In this document: positions 46,701-58,600 of the stretch, piece after piece
How the letters are laid out: every line of letters starts with the position of its first letter
Position numbering within the stretch: position 1 is the stretch's first letter
DNA from: Chaetoceros tenuissimus
Taxonomy: Eukaryota; Bacillariophyta; Thalassiosirophyceae; Chaetocerotales; Chaetocerotaceae
NCBI GenBank assembly: GCA_021927905.1
Contig: BLLK01000016.1
Location: 1-64,000, forward strand
DNA: 64,000 nt
Direction: 5' to 3'
Made by a program: the position numbers and the translations under genes
Notes under the pieces: generated by a model
Told to the model about the DNA's origin: nothing
The model's database searches: none
What the model saw: only the letters and a program-made list of their open reading frames with translations

Positions 46701-49700
46701 TTAAACATCTCTCAGTAAACGATTCGCTTTTGTTTTCCATCTCTTCAACACTGGAGAATTTGTAGGGGAATTTGTACTCAAGGTCGATTCATCTGAACCA
46801 AGGACTGGAACATTTGTTCCGACAGAGGTACCACCAGAAGATGGAGCCTTTGAAAATACTACAAATTTCCTTGCATTTGGTGATTTGGAACCGTTTGCTG
46901 CTCTTGATGCTCTAGTCTTTGCATTTGGAGATTTGGTCGCTTTTGGAGACTTGGTCTTTGCCACATCGGTAGTACGGGTACGTGCAAAAGCACTTTTCAT
47001 GTTCTTTGCTTTCTTCTCAGCTTTCGGAGCTTTGGAAACTTTTGGAGCTTTCGTTCTCTTTCCAACAGTAGGAGATGAAGAAACAGAAGGTGCCATTGAA
47101 CCACAATTAATCTGAGTAGTTTTGCTGCCCTTCAAATTTTTACGCGACTTCCCAGACTTTGTTGGCTGAGCAGAGGGCATTTGAGAGCAACTAGGTAAAA
47201 ATGAAGGTTCAGAAGATGGAAGCAAACTTGGCTGGTCAGATGGAATATCCGATGGAATGTCTGAAGGCATCGATGACGGAAGCAAACTTGGCTGGTCAGA
47301 TGGAATATCAGATGGAATATCCGACGGAATGTCTGAAGGCATCGATGACGGAAGCAAACTTGGCTGGTCAGATGGAATATCCGACGGAATATATGATGGA
47401 ATATCCGACGGAATGTCTGAAGGCATCGATGACGGAAGCAAACTTGGCTGGTCAGATGGAATATCCGACGGAATATCTGATGGAATATCCGACGGAATGT
47501 CTGAAGGCATCGATGACGGAAGCAAACTTGGTTGGTCAGATGGAATATCCGACGGAATATCTGATGGAATATCCGATGGAATGTCTGAAGGCATCGATGA
47601 CGGAAGCAAACTTGGCTGGTCTGAAGGTACATCAGATGGAATATCTGATGGAATATCCGATGGAATGTCTGAGGGCATCGATGACGGAAGCAAACTTGGC
47701 TGGTCTGAAGGTACATCAGATGGAATATCTGATGGAATATCCGATGGAATGTCTGAGGGCATCGATGACGGAAGCAAACTTGGTTGATCTGAAGGTACGT
47801 CTGACGGAATATCTGATGGCATCGATGACGGAAGCAAACTTGGTTGATCAGATGGTATTTCTGACGGAATATCTGATGGCATCGATGACGGAACAGAACT
47901 TGGTTGATCAGATGGTACGTCTGACGGAATATCTGATGGCATCGATGACGGAAGTGAAGATGGTTGATCAGATGGTACGTCTGACGGAATATCTGATGGC
48001 ATCGATGACGGAAGTGAAGATGGTTGATCAGATGGTCCGTCTGACGGAATATCTGATGGCATCGATGACGGAAGTGAAGATGGTTGATCAGATGGTACGT
48101 CTGACGGAATATCTGATGGAACAGAACTTGGCAAAGTTGAAGGTTCTTCTGAAAAATGTTGAATTTCAACCACTGTTATGCCATACAGTTCCAAGTTTTG
48201 ATTAAGATCGTTCAATGCATCTTCCATATTTTTTGTTACGGTCAATGAATCAGGTAAGGCCACTGTCTCATTATTGTCAACAACGACATCAATCACTATT
48301 GTACTTGATAATAATAATTGATCTCCCTGTAATATTCGTCTTTGAGTATTCTGGCATGGAGAACAATCATCGTTTGTGACACTTGTTGATAATTCAAGAA
48401 TGCTGTCTGTAAATTCTCCATTCAATCCAACATATTTCAATTGATTATTAAAAACATTTTTCTCATCTTCTGCCAAGTCTCCATTAGTTGAATTGAAACA
48501 TTTGCTTGAACATACTGTACAAACAACTGTTGCTCTTAACTTTGGTCCTGTTGGATTCTCAGATGGCATTAAAGAAACAGATGGTTGCAAAGAAGGCTCT
48601 AATGTGGTTGATGGTGTAGAACTTGGTGATGTAGATGGTTGCAGTGAGGGATGATCAGACATACTAGGCTCGAAAGACAAGCTTGGTACTACTGAGGGAA
48701 GTTGAGATATGCTAGGCTGAGATGATGGGAAAGAGCTTGGTAAAGTAGATGGAGTTAATGAAGGTTGTGTGGAAGAAAGTTTGCTAGGTTGAGATGATGG
48801 CGTAAGAGACGAAAAACTTGAAGGTTGTGTGGAAGGAAGTTTGCTGATAAGCAAACTTGGCTGGTCTGAAGGTACATCAGATGGAATATCTGATGGAATA
48901 TCCGATGGAATGTCTGAAGGCATCGATGACGGAAGCAAACTTGGCTGGTCTGAAGGTACATCAGATGGAATATCTGATGGCATCGTTGACAGAAGCAGAC
49001 TTGGCTGATCTGAAGGAATGTCTGACGGAATATCTGATGGCATAGAAGACGGAAGCACACTTGGTTGATCAGATGGAATGTCTGACGGAATATCTGATGG
49101 CATCGATGACGGAAGCACACTTGGCTGATCAGATGGTACGTCTGACGGAATATCTGATGGCATCGATGACGGAACAGAACTTGGTTGATCAGATGGTACA
49201 TCTGACGGAATATCTGATGGCATCGATGACGGAAGTGAAGATGGTTGATCAGATGGTACGTCTGACGGAATATCTGATGGCATCGATGACGGAAGCAAAC
49301 TTGGTTGATCAGATGGTACGTCGGAATCTACGCACGAAGTGAAGATAATTGATCCGATGGTACGTCTGACGGAATATCTGATGGCATCGATGACGGAAGC
49401 AAACTTTATTATCATCTGATGGCATCGATGACGAAACAAACTTGGTTGATCAGATGGAATGTCGCTCGAATATCTGATGGCATCGATGACGGAAACAAAC
49501 TGGTTGATCGTATGGAATGTCGCTCGGAATATCTGATGGCATCGATGACGGAAGCAAACTTGGTTGATCAGATGAATGTCGCTCGAAATGCCCCATTTGG
49601 CATCGATGACGAAGCAAACTTGCTGCACTGTGATTGGGGCGCGTCTGACGGAATATCTGATGGCATCGATGACGGAAGCAAACTTGGTTGATCAGATGGT

Positions 49701-52444
49701 ACGTCTGACGGAATATCTGATGGCATCGATGACGGAAGTGTAGATGGTTGATCAGATGGTACGTCTGACGGAATATCTGATGGCATCGATGACGGAAGCA
49801 AACTTGGTTGATCAGATGGAATGTCGCTTGGAATATCTGATGGCATCGATGACGGAAGCAAACTTGGTTGATCAGATGGAATGTCGCTTGGAATATCTGA
49901 TGGCATCGATGACGGAAGCAAACTTGGTTGATCAGATGGTACGTCTGACGGAATATCTGATGGCATCGATGACGGAAGCAAACTTGGTTGATCAGATGGA
50001 ATGTCGCTCGGAATATCTGACGGAATATCTGATGGCATCGATGACGGAAGCAAACTTGGTTGATCAGATGGTACGTCTGACGGAATATCTGATGGCATCG
50101 ATGACGGAATAGATGAAGGTTGGTCTATTGAACAGAAGTAGATACGAAAGAATGGAGTTAGTAAAGTGTAAGTGACGAAATCAACCATAGATAGAAGAGA
50201 AAGGGCAAACCAAACATGCTAACCAAGACAGAATATCATGCTTTTGCATTATACTTTCTGATGGCCAAGGTCAGTCATGCCCTTGTATAGAAGTTTTTAC
50301 TGCCATTCTTCATTTACTCACCACTTGGTACGTCTGAAGGTACGTCAGAAGGTACGTCGGACGGAACAGATGAAGGTTGGTCTATTGAACAGAAGTAGAT
50401 ACGAAAGAACGGAGTTAGTAAAGTGTAAGTGACGAAATCAACCATAGATAGAAGAGAAAGGGCAAACCAAACATGCTAACCAAGACAGAATATCATGCTG
50501 TTGCATTATACTTTCTGATGGCCAAGGTCATTCATGCCCTTGTATAGAAGCTTTTACTGCCATTTTCTTTTACTCACCACTTGGTACGTCTGAAGGTACG
50601 TCAGAAGGTACGTCGGACGGAACAGATGAAGGTTGGTCTATTGAACAGAAGTAGATACGAAAGAACGGAGTTAGTAAAGTGTAAGTGACGAAATCAACCA
50701 TAGATAGAAGAGAAAGGGCAAACCAAACATGCTAACCAAGACATAGTAATTTGTAAGTCAAAGACATGGCCAAAGTCATCTCTGTCTCCATCAAAATGCA
50801 ACTTAACAACGAATCAAGTTCAATCCCCATGCACTCAATGATACTGTATGTATTCACTCACCACTAGGAATATCGCTTGGCATTAACGACGGAAGCCGAC
50901 TTGGTTGCTTCGATGGGTGATCGCTAGGTTCGTTTGATGGTAAATCTGTTTTGAGAATTGATAGATTAGAAAGATACATTGCAGTGAGTAAAGAAATTAA
51001 CATTCAAAATGAAAGTCAACCAAATAGATCAAACCATTGTTCTTGGTCGATATTTTCAAGTTTCACCTTTACATTGAATATTTTCTGAAAAAGATTACTT
51101 ACTTGATGGTGCTGAAGTTGGTAGTTGAGTTGGTAAGATAGAAGGCATTGAGCTTGGTGAGCTGGAAGGAACCATTGACATACTTGGTTGCTGCGATGGT
51201 GCTGAACTTGGGGCTTGAACGTCATTCAAGATTGCCCCTACATTCTGTAATATTTCATTGATTTTTTCTTTGTTTTTTACCAAGTTTGCAATTACCTTTG
51301 ATGAATTGAACCTGTTTCTCTTATTTGTCTCTAGAAATTCAATTTCAACAGAAAGAATATTTTGCAAAAGGGTTATTTCGTTGTTGTTCTCATTTTGAAG
51401 TTTTCTTCTATCTGTGTTTAAAGTACATGGGAGGCAATCGTCGTTTGTAACTTCAATATTTGCTTGAATTTCATTTGCTTCGACTTTGTTTTTGAATCCA
51501 AATTCGAGAATTAATGATTCTATCTCATTTTGGAAATTGGTAGAAAAGCTATCAATTAAGCAACTTGTACAGATTTCCAATACAAAAAGAATAGGAGGCT
51601 TAGACATTGGTGCTTTGGTCTCCTTTACCGAACATTTTGGGGATTTGGTGTTTTTATTTGACTTGCTTGAGTTACTATCTGACTTGTTTGAGTTACTGGA
51701 CTTTGACTTCAATCCATACCTAAATCTTATTGGGGTTTTGGTGTTCTCATCTGACTTTCTCCAGTTACTGGATTTTGACTTATTTCTTGCAGGAAGCTTT
51801 CTCGTCTTCAAATATCCCTTTCCACCGCTAGGATTCTTTGTTTCCATTGGAGACTTTGTATGTGTTAGAATTCTTGTAGGATTTAAACATCCCTTTCCAT
51901 CACTAAGATTCTTTGATTCCATCGGAGACTTGGTATACGCTGGAGCCTTTGTCGTCTTAAAATAACCCTTTCCATCACTAAGATTCTTTGATTCCATTGG
52001 AGCCTTTGTCGTCTTCAAATAACCCTTTCCATCAACAGGATTCTTAGTTTTCACCGGAGACTTGGTATACGCTGGAGCCTTTGTCGTCTTCAAATAACCC
52101 TTTCCATCACTAGGATTCTTTGTTTCCATCGGAGACTTTGTCTTCTTAGCACCTCGCTTCTTTCTTCCCCCGCCAAAAGTTCTCAACATTGCCTTACTTT
52201 TCCTTCCGTTTTTATCTGCAGCTGACACTCCTGTATGGACAACTTCGTTCTCCACACGAACAAGATTCTCAGAGAAATCAACATCTCTAATGTCTTGTGC
52301 ACTTAGATTTGTGCCTGAATCATCAAGCACGACGGTGGTATCGTCTGGAGCGACAAAAGTCTTGTCGTCGCCATTCCAAAGGACTGACGAAGTGAGCCTT
52401 GGCAAAGAAAGAAGGGTAACGATGATATGGAATTTGATCCACAT
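46701..52444 (-). CDS. secreted PSD-repeat protein with Lys-rich silaffin-like ends (five exons)
   Basis: Exons 52444-51103, 50945-50862, 50637-50578, 50381-50322 and 50124-46701; all four introns are phase 1. The start is MWIKFHIIVTLLSLPRLTSS, a signal peptide (an upstream TTG is ignored). Exon 1 encodes Lys-rich repeats of about 27 residues (KTKSPMETKNPSDGKGYLKT, five copies). A domain with CTSC, VTNDDCLPC and DRRKLQ follows. The short exons encode only PSD motifs. Exon 5 carries a PSD array, a second copy of the domain (CTVC, VTNDDCSPC, QRRILQ), another PSD array and a C-terminal Lys/Ser/Pro tail (KAPKVSKAPKAEKKAK, KTKSPKATKSPNAK). K-x-x-K clusters and R-x-L sites are hallmarks of diatom silaffins and cingulins, so silica or cell-wall association is inferred. 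Indels at 49310-49640 break the frame inside the array (total 4970 nt, not divisible by three). Confidence 0.7.
47210..48125 (-). repeat. PSD repeat array with 12-bp modules
   Basis: Units of 60-84 bp built from 12-bp GGAATATCCGAC/GGAATATCTGAT modules (PSDI), so unit length varies by whole 12-bp steps. It lies between the second Cys domain and the Lys-rich tail of the silaffin-like protein. It is related to, but distinct in subunit usage from, the 36-44 kb array. Confidence 0.9.
48842..50124 (-). repeat. PSD repeat array with a degraded segment
   Basis: About 21 units of 60-72 bp. The segment 49310-49640 shows many small indels and substitutions compared with the near-perfect units on both sides, and changes the reading frame. 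Confidence 0.9.
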
Positions 52445-53109
52445 TGTATTAATAAAACACAAATATAGCAAAGAAGAAGAAAATCTTTTCACTTGTCTCG
52501 GGTTGTAGACAGTATTTTTTATCAATGAGAGACCTATTTGATCATCACATCAAAAACAAAAAACGGTAACATGTGTTTTCTGGGGAGTGGGGAAGCCCGC
52601 CTGTTTTTCGTTTGTGCGACTCCGCATAAAAAGGCTGTATATTGACTTTTAGGACACTGTTGCGAACAATTTTTTTCCAGAATATGGATATTATTATCTC
52701 ATTCGTGCTTTTTGAATTTCATTCGTGCTTTCTGAATTTTCAAAGCCAGGACTGGTAAGTAGTAGCAACGAATACATTCAGAACCAGGTGTATTACTTTC
52801 ATGTAACACATACATGTTGGAACTCCTTGTCAACGAATTAATTGAGAGCGGAGAAACGATGCGGCTGTTCTCTTCCAACAACAAATTGGATTGTCGGAAA
52901 TGGTTCCACATGAAAATCAGTATCTCAAAGAGAATCTTGAGTTTTCCAGCCACAGTCTTCCGATGGAAGTTTATACTGAAACACAAAAATAAATATAATT
53001 AGTTCCAATTAGGATTTCCTTATTACGTAACATGCACTTCAAAGAACTTACTGATGATTCTGAAGATTGATGGATTCAGGAATACAGTACAATGAAATCA
53101 ATGACTTTA
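52445..53109. other. intergenic stretch, nothing recognised
   Basis: It holds the promoter of the silaffin-like gene and the 3' flank of the phosphatase gene. A 20-bp imperfect tandem (ATTCGTGCTTTTTGAATTTC) lies at 52703-52740. Open frames here (52699-52986 minus, 52814-53002 plus) have no support. Confidence 0.4.
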
Positions 53110-54321
53110 TCAAAGTAACAATTTCGATGATGCAGCCTTTAGTAAAGATGGCAGAAATATCATATTGTCCCGATTGGAACTCTCCTTCCAAGATGAAGTA
53201 ACGTCTTCAAAAAACTCCATTTGTTTCTGCTGATTGTATTCATCACTCAGTAAATTTCGGTCCAATGCACTTGTATGTTCTTCTCCCTTGGAATCTATCC
53301 GAGAATAATCGGTATTTCCCAGCACATGACCTATCGTTTCTGTACAATAGCCTTTCAGAGGTGAAGGATGAATTGCATTGTCTTTAAATTGTTCGCACTT
53401 GTCAGGGCTATCATCCATTATGAGAGTATTTGATATATTCCACAATGGAAAGTTATGCCACACCTTTGAAAGAGGTTTCATGAAAACTTTTTCTGACATA
53501 TTCTTGTGCTCTTCATCCTTTTCCACATTGCACTTATCCTGCCCCCAAAGGAATAATAATTCTTTTTCAATTTTTGAAGGAAATAGCATTTGTACTAATG
53601 TTCGTACCGTTTTTCTTTTGGCACTAGACCACACTGCAAGAGTAAAATGCTCATGCAAATACTCTAAAAAAGTAGATATATCCGTTCGAGCAATGATATC
53701 TGTACATGCTACACGTCCAATTGGCTTTCGGTATATTTCCTTTATTAAATTTGCTGGTACATCCAAGTTCTGATTGTCGAAAAATGATTGCAGAGAAGAA
53801 GGTATAATACGATCTCTCACTCGATGACATAAAATACCATTCACATCCAGTATAAGTAATGGCTTGACATATATTTCAATCTTTTCATACATTCTTTCCA
53901 CTTCTGGCAGCTGCATTTGACCAAGACCGTCTTTAGGTGAAATCAATAACTCGTTCAGATTGTCTGCCTGTGGTAGATAGCATGTAGTTAGCACTGTAGC
54001 TCTATGTTTCGCTTTTTTCTTTTTAGTTCTACTTAGACTGTTCAAATCTGTGTTATTTGTAGCATTTCCAGTTGTACTTTGATCCGATTTTTTAGTAGCT
54101 AGTACTACGAATGCATTTGAAGTATCTCCTAGACTGATGGCGCTCTGGAGAAATAAACATGGTTTCGCTAGTTTTGGATTCTGCTGTGCTATTGTATTTA
54201 TTGCTACGGTGTTCCCTCCAGATGTATTGTCGGATGATTGTGATGCAGGGCTTTTCTCATTTGCTTTAGTTCGTTTCTCCTCCTTTTCGCCTCCTAGAAG
54301 CGACTTTCGTTTCTTTCCCAT
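53110..54321 (-). CDS. FCP1/SCP-like HAD phosphatase (NLI-interacting factor-like)
   Basis: 403 residues in one exon. The first 120 residues are Lys/Ser/Thr-rich with basic nuclear localisation-type clusters (MGKKRKSLLGGEKEEKRTK and RTKKKKAKHR). The HAD domain spans about 150-330. Motif I is LLILDVNGIL with Asp159; motif II is AVWSSAKRKT (Ser232/233); Lys282 sits in FMKPLSKVW; motif IV is IMDDSPDKCEQF (Asp303-Asp304). This matches the NLI-interacting factor/FCP1 family that dephosphorylates the RNA polymerase II CTD or other Ser/Thr substrates. The classical D-x-D-x-T signature is D-V-N-G-I here, with Asn at the second acidic position. Many plant and algal members share this, but it could lower or change phosphatase activity. 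It is likely nuclear. It is unrelated in type to the surrounding secreted-protein genes. Confidence 0.85.
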   Translation of the reverse strand: MGKKRKSLLGGEKEEKRTKANEKSPASQSSDNTSGGNTVAINTIAQQNPKLAKPCLFLQSAISLGDTSNAFVVLATKKSDQSTTGNATNNTDLNSLSRTKKKKAKHRATVLTTCYLPQADNLNELLISPKDGLGQMQLPEVERMYEKIEIYVKPLLILDVNGILCHRVRDRIIPSSLQSFFDNQNLDVPANLIKEIYRKPIGRVACTDIIARTDISTFLEYLHEHFTLAVWSSAKRKTVRTLVQMLFPSKIEKELLFLWGQDKCNVEKDEEHKNMSEKVFMKPLSKVWHNFPLWNISNTLIMDDSPDKCEQFKDNAIHPSPLKGYCTETIGHVLGNTDYSRIDSKGEEHTSALDRNLLSDEYNQQKQMEFFEDVTSSWKESSNRDNMIFLPSLLKAASSKLLL

Positions 54322-55009
54322 GCTTGATTCTTCAATTCAACTCTCTGACGACTACAGGATGAATGGTTTTCACGAAACTTTCTGACTGTGGAAGAATGAT
54401 TGGATAGTTGCACTTAAAGCTATTCTTTCAAGAGCTTTGTGTGGAAATAGATTGATTAGGTGGCGGTAAGTATGCTATAATTTGAATGAGATTGATGAAG
54501 GTGTGGATGGTGGCGACAAGGAGTACGGTAGTAGTAGCTCTACGTATTTCTCATCTCTGACATGTGTCATATTTTGAATTGATGTCAGCTAAGACTTTTA
54601 AATCTAATAAAGCCTAATTCAAAATAAATGAAAATATTCTACTGCTCTCAATGATGGTCGACATTCTATTACAAAGATTCCTTGTATATATACTTTAGTA
54701 TAATATTAATATATTTATGTGCATGAGAATGAAAGAAGTGTATGTGAATGGAATGAAGGAACAAAAGAGGCTCGTATTCCTGGAGAATTGAAGAGCTTTG
54801 TAGCTATGTTGTCTAGCTAAGTATTGATAGGTGATGATGATGGATGATGGATGATGGATGGAGTGATGGATGATGGTATGATGGTTCTTTATCTTTTTGA
54901 TGCAATATCACGTTCACAAGGATATCTTGTATCTTTCAATTCAAAAGTCAAAGATCAAGAAGCTATACAATCGAACTTGCGTCAATATCTTTCACGTCAT
55001 CTGTGATCC
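54322..55009. promoter_or_regulatory. divergent promoter region with GATG-rich microsatellite
   Basis: The promoters of the phosphatase gene (minus) and the PC4-like gene (plus) lie here. A GATGATGGATGATGGATGGA-type imperfect repeat covers about 54831-54884. Confidence 0.6.
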
Positions 55010-55435
55010 ATGAATAGAAATCAAAATTTCATGTTTTGGGATCTAGCATCGCTAGCTTTGTTATTCATTCTCTCCTTCAAAGGTGTTGATTCCTTTTCTT
55101 GCTCGACCTCTTTGCTGATTACCAGTCATGAACGAAGATACAGTACTTTACTCCGAGAAAGTACAGATGACAAGCAGGACTTTGTACCATCTCTAAAGAC
55201 AAATGACAATGGAGATACATTCTTTGAACTATCATCGGATCGAAGGGTTACTGTCAACCGATGGCAAGGGAATACAAGAGTTGATATTCGAGAGTTTTAT
55301 GAGCGGGAAGGGAAAATGCTTCCAGGTAAAAAGGGACTATCGTTGACATTGGACCAATTCAATATTTTAAAAGGTTTTATAGAGGATGGGACTTTGGATG
55401 AAATTATTCAGGATTTGAAACAAGAAAATGAATAA
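55010..55435 (+). CDS. PC4/SUB1-like ssDNA-binding protein with plastid-type presequence
   Basis: 141 residues, no intron. Residues about 70-130 are a PC4 domain: FFELSSDRRVTVNRWQGNTR, VDIREFYE, PGKKGLSLTLDQFNIL. The latter is the conserved G-K-K-G-(I/L)-S-L block followed by a helix. PC4 proteins dimerise, bind single-stranded DNA and act as transcription coactivators or repair factors. Residues 12-30 are a hydrophobic signal sequence (LASLALLFILSFKGVDSF) followed by a Ser/Thr/Arg-rich stretch. A Phe sits just after the predicted cleavage, the arrangement of diatom plastid bipartite targeting sequences. A plastid role in DNA binding or transcription is therefore inferred. The domain is confident; localisation is moderate because the motif is D-S-F rather than A-F. 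Confidence 0.82.
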   Translation: MNRNQNFMFWDLASLALLFILSFKGVDSFSCSTSLLITSHERRYSTLLRESTDDKQDFVPSLKTNDNGDTFFELSSDRRVTVNRWQGNTRVDIREFYEREGKMLPGKKGLSLTLDQFNILKGFIEDGTLDEIIQDLKQENE

Positions 55436-55607
55436 GGACTTGTAGAATTTTATAAGATTATATTAGATGAGAAACTAAGAAACATAGAAATGTGTACCAT
55501 GAATACAGATTGGAAGAAATCGAATCACACGCATTAAAGCAGCTTGAAACTGAATATTTATGAATGAAACTTTGCCAATGTGAAATTGTAATTCAAAGAA
55601 TATGTCA

Positions 55608-58600
55608 TTATCTCCTTACTTGTCGTTTTCTTCGGCGTTTTTTTGTAGTAGTGCAATCTCCAACTTCATTGCACCCATCGACTCTGTCAGCATAACATCT
55701 ATCCCGGGAAGGATCAGCTGCTGTAATTTGAGGAATGGAGCATGAAGTTTCGTTATCCATATCTGTATGACAGGAGCAAAGATCACCAACTCCGATTGTA
55801 TCGTCAATGTTTCCCACAATCATTAAATTTTCAAAAATAGAGTCTGAACTGCAAATTTGTGCACTATCAGTAAGTTCGTCAAAGTCATCGAACTTGCAAT
55901 TTCCACTTGGGTTATTTGTACATTGATTATTTTGTTTGCAACAACTAAATGATCCGTCATTGGCGGCGTTATTTGATCCTCGACAAAAACCACAGGAACA
56001 ATCGAAACATGTTCCTCTTAGTTTTGGACCATTTGTGGGATCGGTGTTTGCTACACAAACTAAATAAGAAGGACATGCTTCACAGAAAATCTCAGTACAT
56101 GTTCCATCCTGTTTCTTCCACCAGTCATCAGGACAAGCAACTGGTTCAGGAGTTGGCGGTTCAGAAGGTTCATCTTTTGAGTAGAAAAGGAGAGTGTTGG
56201 AGTTAGTCACAACATATCGAGACAGAAGAAGAAAGAAATTGTAAAGATTCAGGAGCCATGAATGATCACAATTTATCCATACCATAACTTCGTATCAATA
56301 AGAGCGACTCGTTGCAATAAAAATACTCACCGCTTGGAATGTCACTGGGCAAAGATGACGGAAGCTGACTTGGTTGTTCAGAAGGTACATCTATTTTGAG
56401 CATTGAAACAAAAGAATTATTGCAGTTAGTAAAAGTCAACATAAAGTCAAACTTAAACAAAAACATTTCATCATAGCAAAGTCAAACCCGAAAAGACAAA
56501 AACAAGTCATAGTCATTGTTTTTTTTACTTTCTCTTTCATTCTTCATTTACTCACCACTTGGTACGTCAGAAGGTACGTCAGAAGGTACGTCGGACGGAA
56601 TATCTGAAGGTTGGTCTATTAAGCAGAAGAACAGAGATATTAGTAAAGTGTAAATAACGCAAAAAAGGGAAAAAGGCAAACAAAACCACGGAAGCAGCAA
56701 CAGTAGCAGAAGACTTTGTGATGGCTAAGGTCGGTCATAGCCTTGTAACGAAGCTTCTACTCTTCTACTTTCATTCTTCATTTACTCACCACTTGGTACG
56801 TCAGAAGGTACGTCAGAAGGTACGTCGGACGGAATATCTGAAGGTTGGTCTATTAAGCAGAAGAACAGAGATATTAGTAAAGTGTAAATTGCGCAAAAAA
56901 GGGAAAAAGGCAAACAAAACCACGGAAGCAGCAACAGTAGCAGAAGACTTTGTGATGGCTTAGGTCGGTCATAGCCATGCAACGAAGCTTCTACTCTTCT
57001 ACTTTCATTCTTCATTTACTCACCACTTGGTACGTCAGAAGGTACGTCAGAAGGTACGTCGGACGGAGTATCTGAAGGTTGGTCTATTAAGCAGAAGTAG
57101 ATACGAAAGAACGGAGTTAGTAAAGTGTAAATTGCGCAAAAAAGAGAGAAAGGGCAAGGGCACACAAAAACACGTCAACCAAACCAGCAACAGTAGCAGA
57201 AGACTTTGTGATGGCTTAGGTCGGTCATAGCCATGCAACGAAGCTTCTACTCTTCTACTTTCATTCTTCATTTACTCACCACTTGGTACGTCAGAAGGTA
57301 CGTCGGACGGAACAGATGAAGGTTGGTCTATTAAGCAGAAGTAGATACGAAAGAACGAAGTTAGTAAAGTGTAAATGGCGCAAAAAAGAGAGAAAGGGCA
57401 AGGGCACACAAAAACACGTCAACCAAACCAGCAACAGTAGCAGAAGACTTTGTGATGGCTAAGGTCGGTCATAGCCATGCAACGAAGCTTCTACTCTTCT
57501 ACTTTCATTCTTCATTTACTCACCACTTGGTACGTCAGAAGGTACGTCGGACGGAATATCTGAAGGTTGGTCTATTGAGCAGAAGAAGATACGAAAGAAT
57601 GGAGTTAGTAAAGTGTAAATGGCGCAAAAAAGAGAGAAAGGGCAAGGGCACACAAAAACACGTCAACCAAACCAGCAACAGTAGCAGAAGACTTTGTGAT
57701 GGCTAAGGTCGGTCATAGCCATGCAACGAAGCTTCTACTCTTCTACTTTCATTCTTCATTTACTCACCACTTGGTACGTCTGAAGGTACGTCGGACGGAA
57801 CAGATGAAGGTTGGTCTATTAAGCAGAAGTAGATACGAAAGAACGGAGTTAGTAAAGTGTAAATTGCGCAAAAAAGAGAGAAAGGGCAAGGGCACACAAA
57901 AACACGTCAACCAAACCAGCAACAGTAGCAGAAGACTTTGTGATGGCTAAGGTCGATCATAGCCTTGCAACGAAGCTTCTACTCTTCAATGAACTTACTC
58001 ACCACTTGGTACGTCAGAAGGTACGTCGGACGGAACAGATGAAGGTTGGTCTATTGAACAGAAGTAGATACGAAAGAACGGAGTTAGTAAAGTGTAAATG
58101 GCGCAAAAAAGAGAGAAAGGGCAAGGGCAAACAAAACACGGAAGCAGCAGAAGACTTTGTGATCAAGCTTCTACTCTTCTACTTTCATTCTTCATTTACT
58201 CACCACTTGGTACGTCAGAAGGTACCATTGTCTTTCCCTTGCCTTTACTCTTTGTACTTTGTTTTTTCTTTCCTCCTTGCCTTGGCGGCTTGGTATTCTT
58301 TTGAGAATTTGTCAAGTTCGGAGACTTGGTTCTCTTCGGACCCTTGGTTTGCTTGCTACTCTCTTTACCCTTTCCTTTTGGCCCCTTTGTAATTTTGACA
58401 TGAGGTGCCTTTGTGACCTTTTCGGATCCTTTGCTAGGTTTGTCATCAGAACCTTTGCCCTTTGAGCTTTCGGATGGTTCTTTCGTGGAACCTTAACCTT
58501 TTGAAGGTGTTCCACCAGATGAATCATAACCAGATGCTCCTCTGTTGGTAATATCAAGTTCAACAATGTTACCATTCACATCAATAGTAGCAGCTCCTGT

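Noticed and set aside
56718-58392. Series of plus-strand ORFs of about 80 codons (MMAKVGHS...)
   Set aside because: They recur because they overlie the repeated introns and exons of the minus-strand gene.
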